From an uncultured bacterium (GTDB lineage: Bacteria > Desulfobacterota > Desulfovibrionia > Desulfovibrionales > Desulfovibrionaceae): DNA of 64,000 nt. The position numbers and the translations under genes were made by a program. Of the stretch, positions 25,018 through 33,502 are shown in pieces. Under the pieces are notes generated by a model. That model was given only the letters and a program-made list of their open reading frames with translations, searched no databases and was not told where the DNA came from. The stretch is from NCBI GenBank assembly GCA_905214305.1, contig CAJMLK010000005.1, positions 19,415-83,414 on the forward strand, read 5' to 3'. How positions within the stretch are numbered: the stretch's first letter is position 1; the number at the start of each line of letters is the position of its first letter.

Positions 25018-25043
25018 AAAAAAAGCCCCCGGAGGGGCTTTTG
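25018..25043 (-). terminator. Terminator downstream of bamD
   Basis: AAAGCCCC pairs with GGGGCTTT, with a T-run on the minus strand, ten bases after the bamD stop. It separates the trxA-trxB-bamD unit from the CDF gene. Confidence 0.75.
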
Positions 25044-25053
25044 TCTTTCGTTC

Positions 25054-25785
25054 CTACAACCACTTGAACCATTCTCGCCAGGACCCCTGACGTTTCTGCC
25101 GTGTTTCCTTGGCCTGCTCTTCCTTGTAGAAATGGTAGGCGGCAAGGCTTTTTTCCTTGGCGTGTTCAGCCACTCCCGGCACATCCTGGAAATTCTTTAC
25201 GATAAATTCGTAACGGTGCCAGGCCGGGCCATACTTTTTCATGTGCCAGAACACGTCTGCGATATAGAGTTCGTGTTCGGCCATGAGCTTCCGGCAGGTT
25301 ATCATGTGCTCTTCCGCGCCCTTGGCATAGGGAGAATCCGGATACATCTGGTGCAGACGATTAAAGTAGTCGTATGCTTCCTGCAATTCCGTTGTCGCCC
25401 TGTCAATGGAGCGGAACTGTTTCAGCAGGGACATGCCCGTCTGATACAGCACGTAGGGGATGGCCTCATGCCTGGGATGCAGCGATTCGAAATCCTTGTA
25501 ACTTTCTGCGGCCAGTTCGTATTCCTCATCAAGGAAATACGCATCGCCCAGGGAAAGTTCCGCATCAATGGTATAAGGGCTGAAGGGATAGGTATCGCGC
25601 AGCTTATTGTATAGCTCCACTGCCCGCACATAGTTTTTTTCACTCATGGCGTCGTTGGCGGCCTCAAAAATTTCCTGCGCAGTGTCTTCAGCAGGCGGCA
25701 GATATATCATATCGATAATGCCGCAGCCGGAAGCCATGAGCATGCTCATGACAAGCAAGATGGAGCGTAACAATTTTTTATGCAT
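25054..25785 (-). CDS. bamD: Outer-membrane assembly lipoprotein BamD
   Basis: A 243-residue lipoprotein of the BAM complex that inserts beta-barrels. The signal peptide ends in the lipobox MASGC (Cys at about residue 21), with no Asp at +2, so outer-membrane sorting is expected. About five TPR-like repeats follow (YVRAVELYNKL, YELAAESYKDF, TTELQEAYDYFNRL). The chosen ATG 25785 overlaps the end of trxB and gives MHKKLLRSI; the longer frame to 25806 is less likely. Coupling of bamD to thioredoxin genes is a context oddity. Confidence 0.9.
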   Translation of the reverse strand: MHKKLLRSILLVMSMLMASGCGIIDMIYLPPAEDTAQEIFEAANDAMSEKNYVRAVELYNKLRDTYPFSPYTIDAELSLGDAYFLDEEYELAAESYKDFESLHPRHEAIPYVLYQTGMSLLKQFRSIDRATTELQEAYDYFNRLHQMYPDSPYAKGAEEHMITCRKLMAEHELYIADVFWHMKKYGPAWHRYEFIVKNFQDVPGVAEHAKEKSLAAYHFYKEEQAKETRQKRQGSWREWFKWL

Positions 25786-26704
25786 TGAGCTGTTCCAAAA
25801 AGACAAATGCCGCTTGGGCGGCGGTTGCGCCGTCGCCGGCGGCGGTTATGACCTGGCGGCAAAGCTTTGAGCGGATGTCACCGGCGGCAAAAATGCCGGG
25901 AATGCTGGTGCGCATTTCTGTATCTGTCACGATAAAGCCCTGCTCATCAAGCACGATGTCCTGAGGAAGGAAGTCCGTTACCGGGGCAAAGCCCACATAA
26001 ATGAACAGTCCGTCAACAGGCAGCAGTTCTTCCTGACCGTTCAGAAGATTCCTTACGGTCAGTCCGGTCAAAAAGTCTTCACCGTGCAGTTTCGTAATAA
26101 CCGAACTGCGCATGATGTTGACTTTATCCGGCATGCTTTCGAGCCTTTCTTCATATACTTTAAGACCCCGGAAGCTGTCGCGTCGGTGGATGAGATGAAG
26201 CTTGCTCACTATCTTGGAGAGATAGAGGCTTTCTTCCATGGCGGCATTGCCGCCGCCCACCACGGCCACAGACTGGTTGCGATAGAAGTTGCCATCGCAA
26301 AGCGCGCAGTAGGAAACACCCTTTCCACGCAACCTGTCTTCATCTTCAAGCCCCAGGTGGCGATGTTTGGCCCCAGAGCAGACCAGCACGGTCTTGCACG
26401 CGTATTCTCCGTCTGAGGTTTTTACGGTAAACCGGCCCGCCGAGCCGGTAATGGATTCAACCACGGTGGCGGGCCTGTCTATCGGCAAACCTTCGAGATG
26501 TGCGGCGAAGAGGTCGGCGAGTTCATAGCCCTTGATGCCCTTGGGAAAGCCCGGGTAGTTCTCGAGCGCTTCGGTTTGCAGCAACTGCCCGCCGGAGGTC
26601 AGACGCTCCGGCATAAGAACGCTGCAACCTGAGCGCGCCAGATACAGGGCTGCGGTAACGCCGGCGGGGCCGCCGCCGATCACAACGGCATCGTACGCTT
26701 TCAT
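25778..26704 (-). CDS. trxB: Thioredoxin reductase
   Basis: A 308-residue flavoprotein that reduces thioredoxin. It has an FAD motif GGGPAG at 10-15, the redox-active CALC at 133-136, a second dinucleotide motif GGGNAA near 152, and the FAD motif GIFAAGD near 283. The second dinucleotide site has HRRDSFR, compatible with NADPH-type enzymes. Its ATG overlaps the trxA stop (ATGA), so the reductase follows its substrate in one operon. Confidence 0.95.
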   Translation of the reverse strand: MKAYDAVVIGGGPAGVTAALYLARSGCSVLMPERLTSGGQLLQTEALENYPGFPKGIKGYELADLFAAHLEGLPIDRPATVVESITGSAGRFTVKTSDGEYACKTVLVCSGAKHRHLGLEDEDRLRGKGVSYCALCDGNFYRNQSVAVVGGGNAAMEESLYLSKIVSKLHLIHRRDSFRGLKVYEERLESMPDKVNIMRSSVITKLHGEDFLTGLTVRNLLNGQEELLPVDGLFIYVGFAPVTDFLPQDIVLDEQGFIVTDTEMRTSIPGIFAAGDIRSKLCRQVITAAGDGATAAQAAFVFLEQLNA

Positions 26705-27024
26705 GCCAGAGCCTTGGTATCAAGCAGATCCTTCATGGCGGCCTTGGTCACAGCGCCGGTGATCTGTTCGACAGTTTCGCCGTTCTTGAAAAGCACAAGG
26801 GTGGGGATGGCGCGAATGCCGAATTTTGTGGGGGTAGCGGGATTTTCATCCACGTTCATCTTGACGATGCGCACCTTGCCTGCATATTCGGTGGCAAGCT
26901 CGTCAATGATGGGGCCAACAGCGCGGCAGGGACCGCACCAGGGCGCCCAGAAGTCAAGCAGAACCGGCAAATCGGACTTGAGGACAACACTTTCAAAGGT
27001 GGCGTCAGTGACCTGTTCAGCCAT
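26701..27024 (-). CDS. trxA: Thioredoxin
   Basis: A 107-residue thioredoxin with WCGPC active site (Cys30, Cys33), the cis-proline loop IRAIPT, and standard length. AAGGAG precedes ATG 27024, which overrules the longer frame open to 27156. It leads the trxA-trxB-bamD unit. A TTGACA-type promoter at 27128-27156 gives a leader of about 100 bases. Confidence 0.97.
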   Translation of the reverse strand: MAEQVTDATFESVVLKSDLPVLLDFWAPWCGPCRAVGPIIDELATEYAGKVRIVKMNVDENPATPTKFGIRAIPTLVLFKNGETVEQITGAVTKAAMKDLLDTKALA

Positions 27025-27127
27025 AACTATCTCCTTAGGTTTATGTTGCGCACTGCATGCCCGAAAGGGCGCAGAGGCGGAAAACCGAAGCTTCGGGATA
27101 TGGATTCCGAGGCCTCTGTATTGATCA

Positions 27128-27156
27128 AGAGTAGTTTCCAAAGACCTGACTGTCAA
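27128..27156 (-). promoter_or_regulatory. Promoter of the trxA-trxB-bamD operon
   Basis: A perfect TTGACA (27151-27156), a 17-base spacer and TACTCT (27128-27133) on the minus strand, starting just past the tsaD stop codon. Confidence 0.5.
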
Positions 27157-27163
27157 GACAATC

Positions 27164-28249
27164 TCATGTTTCTGACAGGTCTTCAGCGTATTCGCGGCTG
27201 CGCCTCATATCGTCAGGCAGCGCGCGCCCGCGAGGGACTGTTTCCATATGCAATTGATGGTAATAGCCCTTTTTTCCGAGCTGCCAGCCCGCATAGGCTA
27301 TCATGGCCGCATTGTCTGTGCACAGGTGCGGGCCGGGAATGATGGCATGGCCGCCCCTGCGCTCCATAAGCTCGGTAACGCGTCGGCGCAGCAGCGAGTT
27401 GCAGGCCACGCCGCCAGCAAGAATCAGATATTTCAACTGCGGATTTCTGTCCAGTGCTCGCGCTGCCTTTGCGCAGAGCGTGTCCACTACGGCCAGATTG
27501 AAGGCGGCGCAGCAGTCCTTCAGCTCTTGCGGGGCATCAGCCGTTGCGCTCAGAGGGCGCGGCCAGGCCACATCCTTGAGATATTGCTGAATATAGGTAC
27601 TGGCGGCGGTTTTCAATCCGCTGAAGCTGAAATCCAGATTGTCATTATCCAGATAGGGACGGGGAAAGGCAATGCCCTCTGCCCGCCCTTCTCCGGCAAG
27701 AGCGTCCATAAGTCGCCCTCCGGGATAGGCCAGACCGAGCACTTTGCCGACCTTGTCAAAAGCCTCCCCCGCTGCATCATCCAGTGTGCGGCCAAGGGGC
27801 AGGCATTCCCACGGGCTTTCCATATGGTACAGATGCGTATGGCCGCCGGATACCAGCAGACCCAGGGCGGGAAATTTCAGGGGCTGCTCCAGTCCGGCTG
27901 CCAGCAGATGCGCCTGAAGATGATTGACGCCGATAAAACGTGCGCCCAAACTGAAGGCAAGCCCCTTGGCAAAGGCCACGCCCACCAGAAGACTGCCCAG
28001 CAGCCCAGGTCCCCGAGCCACAGCCACGAGGTCAATGTCTTCATTTTTTTTGCCGCTGCGCCGCATCAGTTCGTCAAACAGGGGACCGATGTAGCGGTAG
28101 TGTTCACGAGATGCCAGCTCGGGCACAACGCCGCCAAAAAGTGCGTGCATGTCAGCTTGTGTGGATAATACGGAGTGAAGCAGACGGCCATCTTCCACGA
28201 GGGCCAGTGCGGTTTCATCGCAGGAACTTTCAATGCCGAGGCAAAGCAT
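27164..28249 (-). CDS. tsaD: tRNA N6-threonylcarbamoyladenosine transferase subunit TsaD
   Basis: A 361-residue ASKHA-fold protein that transfers the threonylcarbamoyl group to A37 of ANN-decoding tRNAs together with TsaB and TsaE. It shows GIESSCDETA at the N-terminus, the metal ligands NHLQAH (His110, His114), LVSGGHTHLY, and the late DNAAMIAYAG with the metal Asp. Length is slightly above the usual 340. It appears to be monocistronic, between fbp and trxA, with an inverted repeat just upstream. Confidence 0.96.
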   Translation of the reverse strand: MLCLGIESSCDETALALVEDGRLLHSVLSTQADMHALFGGVVPELASREHYRYIGPLFDELMRRSGKKNEDIDLVAVARGPGLLGSLLVGVAFAKGLAFSLGARFIGVNHLQAHLLAAGLEQPLKFPALGLLVSGGHTHLYHMESPWECLPLGRTLDDAAGEAFDKVGKVLGLAYPGGRLMDALAGEGRAEGIAFPRPYLDNDNLDFSFSGLKTAASTYIQQYLKDVAWPRPLSATADAPQELKDCCAAFNLAVVDTLCAKAARALDRNPQLKYLILAGGVACNSLLRRRVTELMERRGGHAIIPGPHLCTDNAAMIAYAGWQLGKKGYYHQLHMETVPRGRALPDDMRRSREYAEDLSET

Positions 28250-28269
28250 ATGGTCTCTCTTTCAACAGA

Positions 28270-28302
28270 ACTCAGGAGCCGTGTTCGGCGCGGCTCCTGA
28301 GT
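28270..28302. terminator. Inverted repeat between fbp and tsaD
   Basis: ACTCAGGAGCCG and its exact complement around a 9-base loop, 16 bases past the fbp stop. It lacks a long T-run, so termination is plausible but not certain. Confidence 0.5.
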
Positions 28303-28318
28303 TTCGCGCAACTTGTGG

Positions 28319-29332
28319 TCAGGCTGTCAGGCCTGCATGCCTGGCGTAAATGCTTTCAACGGCTTCCACGTCTTTGGCAGAACCTATAAACAATGGCGTA
28401 CGTGCGTGCAGATGTTCGGGAACCCTTTCAAGAATCCGCCCCCTGCCGTCGATGGCCCTGCCGCCCGCCTGCTCCGCAAGAAAGGCCAGCGGTGCGGCTT
28501 CGCACATGAGGCGCAGCTTGCCGTTGGGCTTTTTCGCATCCGGCGGATACATATAAATGCCGCCGTTGATGAGCGTGCGGTGAAAATCCGCAACAAGCGC
28601 GCCGACATAGCGAGAAGAATACGGCTTTCCGTCTGAAGTCTCACAGCCGTGAAACCAGTTGACGGCTTCGCGGGCCGGGGCGTCCCAGTTTTTCCAGTTC
28701 CCTTCATTGACCGAGTAGATATAGCCTTGCTCGGGAATGGACATGTTGGGGTGGGAAAGCAGAAATTCGCCCACGCCGGGGTCCAGGGTAAAGCCATGCA
28801 CCCCCTGCCCTGTGCTGAGCACAAGCATGGTGGAGGGGCCGTACAGAATGTAGCCTGCCGCCACCTGCCTGTTGCCCGGCTGCAGCACTTCGTCCAGGGT
28901 CACTTCACCCGAATGTCCTTCAGGGCGGCGCAAAATGGAAAAAATGGTGCCGACATTGATGTTGACATCAATGTTGGATGAGCCGTCCAGCGGGTCAAAA
29001 ATCAAGATATAGTCGCCACGGGGAAATTCCGGGGCAACGCGGATAAGATCGGCCTCTTCTTCCGAGCTCATGGCGCACAATGCGCCGCAACGCTCCATGC
29101 GGTACAGCATGATGCGATTGGCGATCGTGTCCATTTTCTGAACATTCTCGCCCTGCACGTTGATTTCGCCCGTGCCCCCGAGAATATCCAGCAGCCCCGC
29201 CTTGTTGATGCGACGGGAAATGCTCTTGCCGGAAAGAATAAGGTCATACAGCAAGCCGGTAAATTGCCCCGTGGCCTGCGGGGTGCGCTTTTGATGCAGC
29301 AGCAGATGTTCCGTGACCGTGATGTCAGCCAT
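28319..29332 (-). CDS. fbp: Fructose-1,6-bisphosphatase class I
   Basis: A 337-residue gluconeogenic enzyme that hydrolyses fructose 1,6-bisphosphate. The metal site is visible as DPLDGSSNID (about 122-131), with GEINVQGENV upstream, the substrate region YSSRYVGALVADFHR and the late YMYP and LRLMCEAAPLAFL. The last is typical of class I. AGGAGG precedes ATG 29332, while the frame is open to 29401. It follows the proline-rich lipoprotein gene by 77 bases. Confidence 0.96.
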   Translation of the reverse strand: MADITVTEHLLLHQKRTPQATGQFTGLLYDLILSGKSISRRINKAGLLDILGGTGEINVQGENVQKMDTIANRIMLYRMERCGALCAMSSEEEADLIRVAPEFPRGDYILIFDPLDGSSNIDVNINVGTIFSILRRPEGHSGEVTLDEVLQPGNRQVAAGYILYGPSTMLVLSTGQGVHGFTLDPGVGEFLLSHPNMSIPEQGYIYSVNEGNWKNWDAPAREAVNWFHGCETSDGKPYSSRYVGALVADFHRTLINGGIYMYPPDAKKPNGKLRLMCEAAPLAFLAEQAGGRAIDGRGRILERVPEHLHARTPLFIGSAKDVEAVESIYARHAGLTA

Positions 29333-29409
29333 GCTGGCCTCCTGCAAAAAACAGATGTTCCGTGTACCTAAAGGCTTGCGCCGCCCCGGCGCAAGTTTCA
29401 TGCTATGCG

Positions 29410-30846
29410 TCAGTTCCGTGGCCCAAAGGGGCTTGGCCGTCCGCCCGGCAAAGTATCCGGTGCGGCGCTGCTGTCCTGCGCGCCGCCGGAGGGGGCGGCA
29501 GCACCGGTCTCTTCCTGCGCGGGCTTTTCGCTCGGCTTTTCGGCGGGCGGGGGCGAAGCCTTGGCGGCTTCATCCACAGGGGCGGAATTTTCCTTGCCGC
29601 CTTCTCCCTTGGCTGTTCCGGCCTTGCTTGCTTCGGCGTCATCGGCGCGCGGCCCAAAGGGGCTGGGCATGACGAGCGTGGGCCGTTCTTCGCGCGGGCC
29701 AAAGGGACTCGGCCTGCCGGCGTCTGTGTCGGGCTGTGTCTGGGGAGCCGCACGGCGTGGCCGCTGCACCCTTTCTACAGGCACATTTTCACCTTCGAGC
29801 TGACGTTCCTGAACCCTGCCCTTCTCGTTGCGCTTGTTTTTGAGCAACACGCTGTCGTTGCTGCCGGGCTGAATGTCGTGAGAGGGCGCACCAGCAACAC
29901 GCGGAGCTTCACCACCGGCGGTAACCGCATCGCCGGGCGTGGGCACAGACATGGCGGGGCCGTCAAGGTTCTTGCGTTTGCGTTCGGGCTGGGGCGGTGG
30001 CGGCAGCTTTTCACGTTCTTTCGGGAAAAACGCCAGCCCCTGATCCACATTGCCGCCACCTTCGGGGAAGGAGCCTTTTTCGGCAACGGCAAAGACAAGC
30101 GGGAGGTTGCCCAGGTAGCGGACAAGATAATAGAATGTGCCGTTTACGTTGGTGCATGTGCCTGAAGAGCTTTTGGTAACAGCTTCATCCCAGTTCACGC
30201 CAGCAAGGGGCGTGGCGGCAAAATCATACTTTCCGGGCCACAGCAGGGCCTGGGGGGAAAGAATGACCACGTTTTCCGGGCTGCCGGAGTACTGCATGAG
30301 CGTGCGCATGTCAAAATAGGTGGCAACCACGCCCAAAAAGTCAACGCCGTCATAAAGAGGCGCGGCCAGCAGCACCTCCGGCCCAAGGGGCGACGGCTGA
30401 ACATCGGCCCTCAAAGCGCGGCTGCTCTGCTTTTTGTCTTCGTAAAGCAGAGGGATGAAGTCAAGCTGCTTGGTCGGGTTGGCTGGCTCCTGCCCAAGAA
30501 TGGTTCCGTCGTACTTGACGCCGGCAAAGCCGCTGACCCAGGGGAAATTGTTGAAGAACGCGACAATCCAGTCGCGCGTGGGTGGCTTGTCGGCATTGAG
30601 CATGACACGCTCAAGGCGGCTCAGCTCCACATCAATCCCCATCATGCTATGCGTCAGGGCCAATGCCTGCGGCGAAAGTTCACCTTTCTCGTCATAGTCC
30701 ACCGAAGCCGGCGGGCTGACATACGTATTCCAGAATCCCTTGGTGGACTTCCATGCATTCTTGGTTGGCTGGTACGAGCTGCAACCTGCAACAAGAAGGG
30801 CGGCAGCAGCCAGCATGAGTGTGGTCCGCAGATATGATTTGAACAC
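29410..30846 (-). CDS. Lipoprotein with sensor-like domain and Pro-rich tail with SPFGPR repeats
   Basis: A 478-residue lipoprotein. The signal peptide ends in LLVAGC (Cys at about 22). Residues about 60-285 look like an extracytoplasmic ligand-binding fold: WVSGFAGVKYDGTIL, PLLYEDKK, VLLAAPLYDGVDFLGVVATYFDMRTLM in outline. This is reminiscent of a dCache sensor without a signalling output. From about 285 the protein is low-complexity, rich in Pro, Glu and Ala, with SPFGPR three times (about 390, 406 and the last residues) and a related SPLGPE near 150. GTG 30846 with GGGAG upstream is the start. Function unknown. Confidence 0.75.
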   Translation of the reverse strand: MFKSYLRTTLMLAAAALLVAGCSSYQPTKNAWKSTKGFWNTYVSPPASVDYDEKGELSPQALALTHSMMGIDVELSRLERVMLNADKPPTRDWIVAFFNNFPWVSGFAGVKYDGTILGQEPANPTKQLDFIPLLYEDKKQSSRALRADVQPSPLGPEVLLAAPLYDGVDFLGVVATYFDMRTLMQYSGSPENVVILSPQALLWPGKYDFAATPLAGVNWDEAVTKSSSGTCTNVNGTFYYLVRYLGNLPLVFAVAEKGSFPEGGGNVDQGLAFFPKEREKLPPPPQPERKRKNLDGPAMSVPTPGDAVTAGGEAPRVAGAPSHDIQPGSNDSVLLKNKRNEKGRVQERQLEGENVPVERVQRPRRAAPQTQPDTDAGRPSPFGPREERPTLVMPSPFGPRADDAEASKAGTAKGEGGKENSAPVDEAAKASPPPAEKPSEKPAQEETGAAAPSGGAQDSSAAPDTLPGGRPSPFGPRN

Positions 30847-30983
30847 CGTGTTCTCCCTCAGCTTTAGAGCTGCCAGGCATTATTGCCGGGCTGGCTCCGC
30901 GCGAATGGTAAAGCGCCGTCAGACAGCGATACAGAGCTTGTCAGCGCCCTGTCGGTACAGATAGATGTGTGGCCTGGAAATTG

Positions 30984-32165
30984 TCAGCTGTGTGCCCTGG
31001 CTTCTACACGTTCCGCCAGCGCCTCGAGCATGCTTATAAGTTTGTCTTTGCCGCTTGAGGCTTCGGCCCCAGTGGCATCCCGGACCGGTTCTTCCGGCTG
31101 CGCGCTGCCCAGACGTGCATTCAGGGTAGCTATTCTCTGGCGCAGGTCTGCGCTTTCTTCCGGCGCAGTGGCAGCGGCTGCCAGCTCGTGATAGATGTCC
31201 AGCGCCCCCTTGGTGTCGCCCTGCTCAGCAAGGACCTCGGCCATGGAGCGTGTACGCAGGGAAAAACGCTCTTCGCCCTCTTCGCTTGCATCATCGCCAT
31301 AGGCTGCAAGATTTTCTGCGTCAGCTTCCGGCTCAGGTGCTTCTTCTGTGGTCGCAGGCACTACAGGAAGAGGCTGCCGGTCTGTTGCGACATCGGAGCG
31401 TTCCGGCAAGGCATTGCCTTCCGGCAGGGGGGCGTCGGGGTCAAAAGCCGCAAGTTCGTCGTGCGTCAGATGCTCCTGTGCCAGATGCTGATGGGCGGAA
31501 TGGACAGCAGCGAACGTGTGATCCACAGGAGCAGCGCTGGTGGTGCTGTCTTCAGGCTCTGCCGGAGATTCATCCCTGAAATCCGGATGGCGCAGGGCCA
31601 TGTCGGCATGCTCGAGGGAGAAGTCTGCGGGATGACTGGCAGAAATGGCCGCATCATGGACTTCAGGTGAAGCATGAACTTTTTCGGGTGCGTGATCAGG
31701 GCTGCCGAGGCCTGCTTCATGCTTGACCGGACGTTGCGCACTGGGCGCGGCATCCTGATCGAGAAAGCTGCTGACGCCCCGCTCCATCACTTCCTGCAGC
31801 GATACCGGGCCACGGGCGAAATTGAGGGCCAGAAAATTCATCACGGCCGCAGCGTCGGGCGAATGTGCCTCCGAGGCAAGGCTGGCGGCCCAGGCCTGCC
31901 AGAATCCGGCATACGCCGTCAGCATTTTGCTGAGCTTTTCGACCTGCTTTTCGCACGCGCTCTGTTCGCCGGCCCTGTAAAGCAGCTCGATTAAAAATAT
32001 ACGGGCTTCAAGAAATTCATCGTGCCGTTTCAAGCCCCGTTCCAGAACCTCAACAGCCTCGTCAGTCCTTTGTGCTTCCGCCAGCAGGCGCGCCAGCGGA
32101 AAAAAGACCTTGGAGTTGGGCTCCAGATCCAGAACTTCCTTATACCACTCAATTTTTTCTGTCAT
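30984..32165 (-). CDS. Tetratricopeptide-repeat protein
   Basis: A 393-residue soluble protein. The first 115 residues hold about three TPR-like helix pairs (WYKEVLDLEPNSKVFFPLARLL, TDEAVEVLERGLKRHDEFLEAR in outline). A His/Glu/Ala-rich, probably disordered middle (about 150-285) follows. A C-terminal segment reads MAEVLAEQGDTKGALDIYHEL, another TPR. No enzyme motif is seen. It starts three bases after ftsB and is the last gene of the pgsA-ftsB unit, which may tie it to the cell envelope. Confidence 0.75.
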   Translation of the reverse strand: MTEKIEWYKEVLDLEPNSKVFFPLARLLAEAQRTDEAVEVLERGLKRHDEFLEARIFLIELLYRAGEQSACEKQVEKLSKMLTAYAGFWQAWAASLASEAHSPDAAAVMNFLALNFARGPVSLQEVMERGVSSFLDQDAAPSAQRPVKHEAGLGSPDHAPEKVHASPEVHDAAISASHPADFSLEHADMALRHPDFRDESPAEPEDSTTSAAPVDHTFAAVHSAHQHLAQEHLTHDELAAFDPDAPLPEGNALPERSDVATDRQPLPVVPATTEEAPEPEADAENLAAYGDDASEEGEERFSLRTRSMAEVLAEQGDTKGALDIYHELAAAATAPEESADLRQRIATLNARLGSAQPEEPVRDATGAEASSGKDKLISMLEALAERVEARAHS

Positions 32166-32168
32166 ATA

Positions 32169-32471
32169 CTACGGCTCCCGATGGGGCTTGGCCGATGCGT
32201 CAAAAAGGTAAAGCACCTCATTGTCCCGCACATAATGCAGACGCTGCCGGATGACTTTCTCCACATATTGATTGTCTGACTGCAAAAGGCGGATCTCACG
32301 GCTGAGGGCCAGATTTTCCGCGTCCAGAGCGGCGATCTGATTTTCCAGTGCAGCATACTGTCGTTTAAGCTCACGATACTCGAGCAGGCCGGTTGGCCCC
32401 CAGACCATGCGGCTGAAGAGCACTACGCTGATCAGCCCCAGAACGACAAGTATGAAAGAACGCCAGAACAT
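32169..32471 (-). CDS. ftsB: FtsB/DivIC-type septum formation protein
   Basis: A 100-residue single-pass membrane protein. The N-terminal helix (about 5-22) is followed by a coiled coil (about 32-72: LKRQYAALENQIAALDAEN) and the conserved end VEKVIRQRLHYVRDNEVLYLF. FtsB bridges FtsL and FtsQ in the divisome. The ATG overlaps the upstream stop (TAATG). Confidence 0.88.
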   Translation of the reverse strand: MFWRSFILVVLGLISVVLFSRMVWGPTGLLEYRELKRQYAALENQIAALDAENLALSREIRLLQSDNQYVEKVIRQRLHYVRDNEVLYLFDASAKPHREP

Positions 32472-32725
32472 TATTGCAAAAGCCGTCTTTTTTGAGTTTT
32501 GCCCTTGCGGGAAAGTTTCAGTTCCGCAAGAAAGGTCGCGGTAGCGTTTTCGAGCCGCTGAACATCTTCTTCAGCCAGATCCATTTGGTCAACCTGAGAA
32601 AGATAGTCTTTGAGAGAACTCAGCTCTGAGTCGAAATAACGCCCCCAAACGCCGGCTTTCATATCCGGCTCCAGTTCCAGTATGGTCTGGATGCAGTTTT
32701 TGAGGCGTATCTGCAACGTGCTCAT
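32471..32725 (-). CDS. Small helical protein, unknown function
   Basis: An 84-residue protein, mostly helical and charged, ending in a basic RKGKTQKRRLLQ. It is locked into the operon by overlaps on both sides: ATGA with pgsA and TAATG with ftsB. That supports it as a real gene, although I do not recognise the family. The context suggests a role near membrane or division proteins. Confidence 0.7.
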   Translation of the reverse strand: MSTLQIRLKNCIQTILELEPDMKAGVWGRYFDSELSSLKDYLSQVDQMDLAEEDVQRLENATATFLAELKLSRKGKTQKRRLLQ

Positions 32726-33282
32726 GCCTTGCCGGAATCCTTGCGTTCACGGGTGCGACGGTAGAAATCATAGCAATAGTTGGCGCCGGAAATAAGCGCC
32801 AGAACCAGTGCGGCGTACAGCAGCACCTGGCCGATGGGCTGCGGGTCCATGCCCCACAGGGGATAGTGCAGCACCAGAGGAACAACGGCAAAAATCTGCA
32901 GGACAGTCTTGGCCTTGCCGAACTTGTCGGCGGCAAGAACAATGCCTTCGTCAATGGCGATGGCGCGAAGACCTGTAACCACAAGTTCGCGGCACACCAT
33001 GATGATCACAATCCAGGCCGGAGTCCAGCCAAGCTGGACAAACATGATGAGCACGGAGCAGATCAGCACCTTGTCGGCCAGCGGGTCCAAAAACTTGCCC
33101 ATGCTGGTAACCATGTTGGAGCGCCGGGCCACATAGCCGTCAGCCCAGTCCGTAAATGAGGCAAACATAAAGGCCAGAGCCGCGATCTTGCACACGGTCG
33201 GACCTTCAAAGTAGAGCAGCAAAACCACCAGAGGGGTCATCAGAATACGTAACAGCGTAATTTTATTAGCAAGGTTAAGCAT
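32722..33282 (-). CDS. pgsA: CDP-diacylglycerol-glycerol-3-phosphate 3-phosphatidyltransferase
   Basis: A 186-residue membrane enzyme making phosphatidylglycerol phosphate. It has the CDP-alcohol phosphotransferase motif D-G-x2-A-R-x8-G-x3-D-x3-D within DWADGYVARRSN and GKFLDPLADK (about 40-62), and about five membrane helices. The frame is open far upstream to 33759, but ATG 33282 (MLNLANKITLLRI) is the usual family start. It heads the unit with the 84-residue gene, ftsB and the TPR gene. Confidence 0.94.
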   Translation of the reverse strand: MLNLANKITLLRILMTPLVVLLLYFEGPTVCKIAALAFMFASFTDWADGYVARRSNMVTSMGKFLDPLADKVLICSVLIMFVQLGWTPAWIVIIMVCRELVVTGLRAIAIDEGIVLAADKFGKAKTVLQIFAVVPLVLHYPLWGMDPQPIGQVLLYAALVLALISGANYCYDFYRRTRERKDSGKA

Positions 33283-33350
33283 TGTATTTATTTTGACTCT
33301 CCCTGAGAATTTTTGTCCAAATAACATAAAAGCAGACGGGAGAAAAGAAG

Positions 33351-33392
33351 AAAAAAACTCCCCTGCCGGACTGCACCGTCCGACAGGGAAGT
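33351..33392 (-). terminator. Terminator downstream of mrp
   Basis: A 15-bp stem with two wobble pairs (ACTTCCCTGTCGGAC with GTCCGGCAGGGGAGT), followed by seven T on the minus strand. It separates mrp from pgsA. Confidence 0.8.
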
Positions 33393-33502
33393 TTTTGTGC
33401 TCTGAAATGGTTGCCGTCATGCTGCTGCGTGGCTTTGTGCGCCTGCAGCTGATCAAACAGGCCGCGCCGTGACTGGTCGCGCCCTGTGGGGGCAGGCCAT
33501 TG

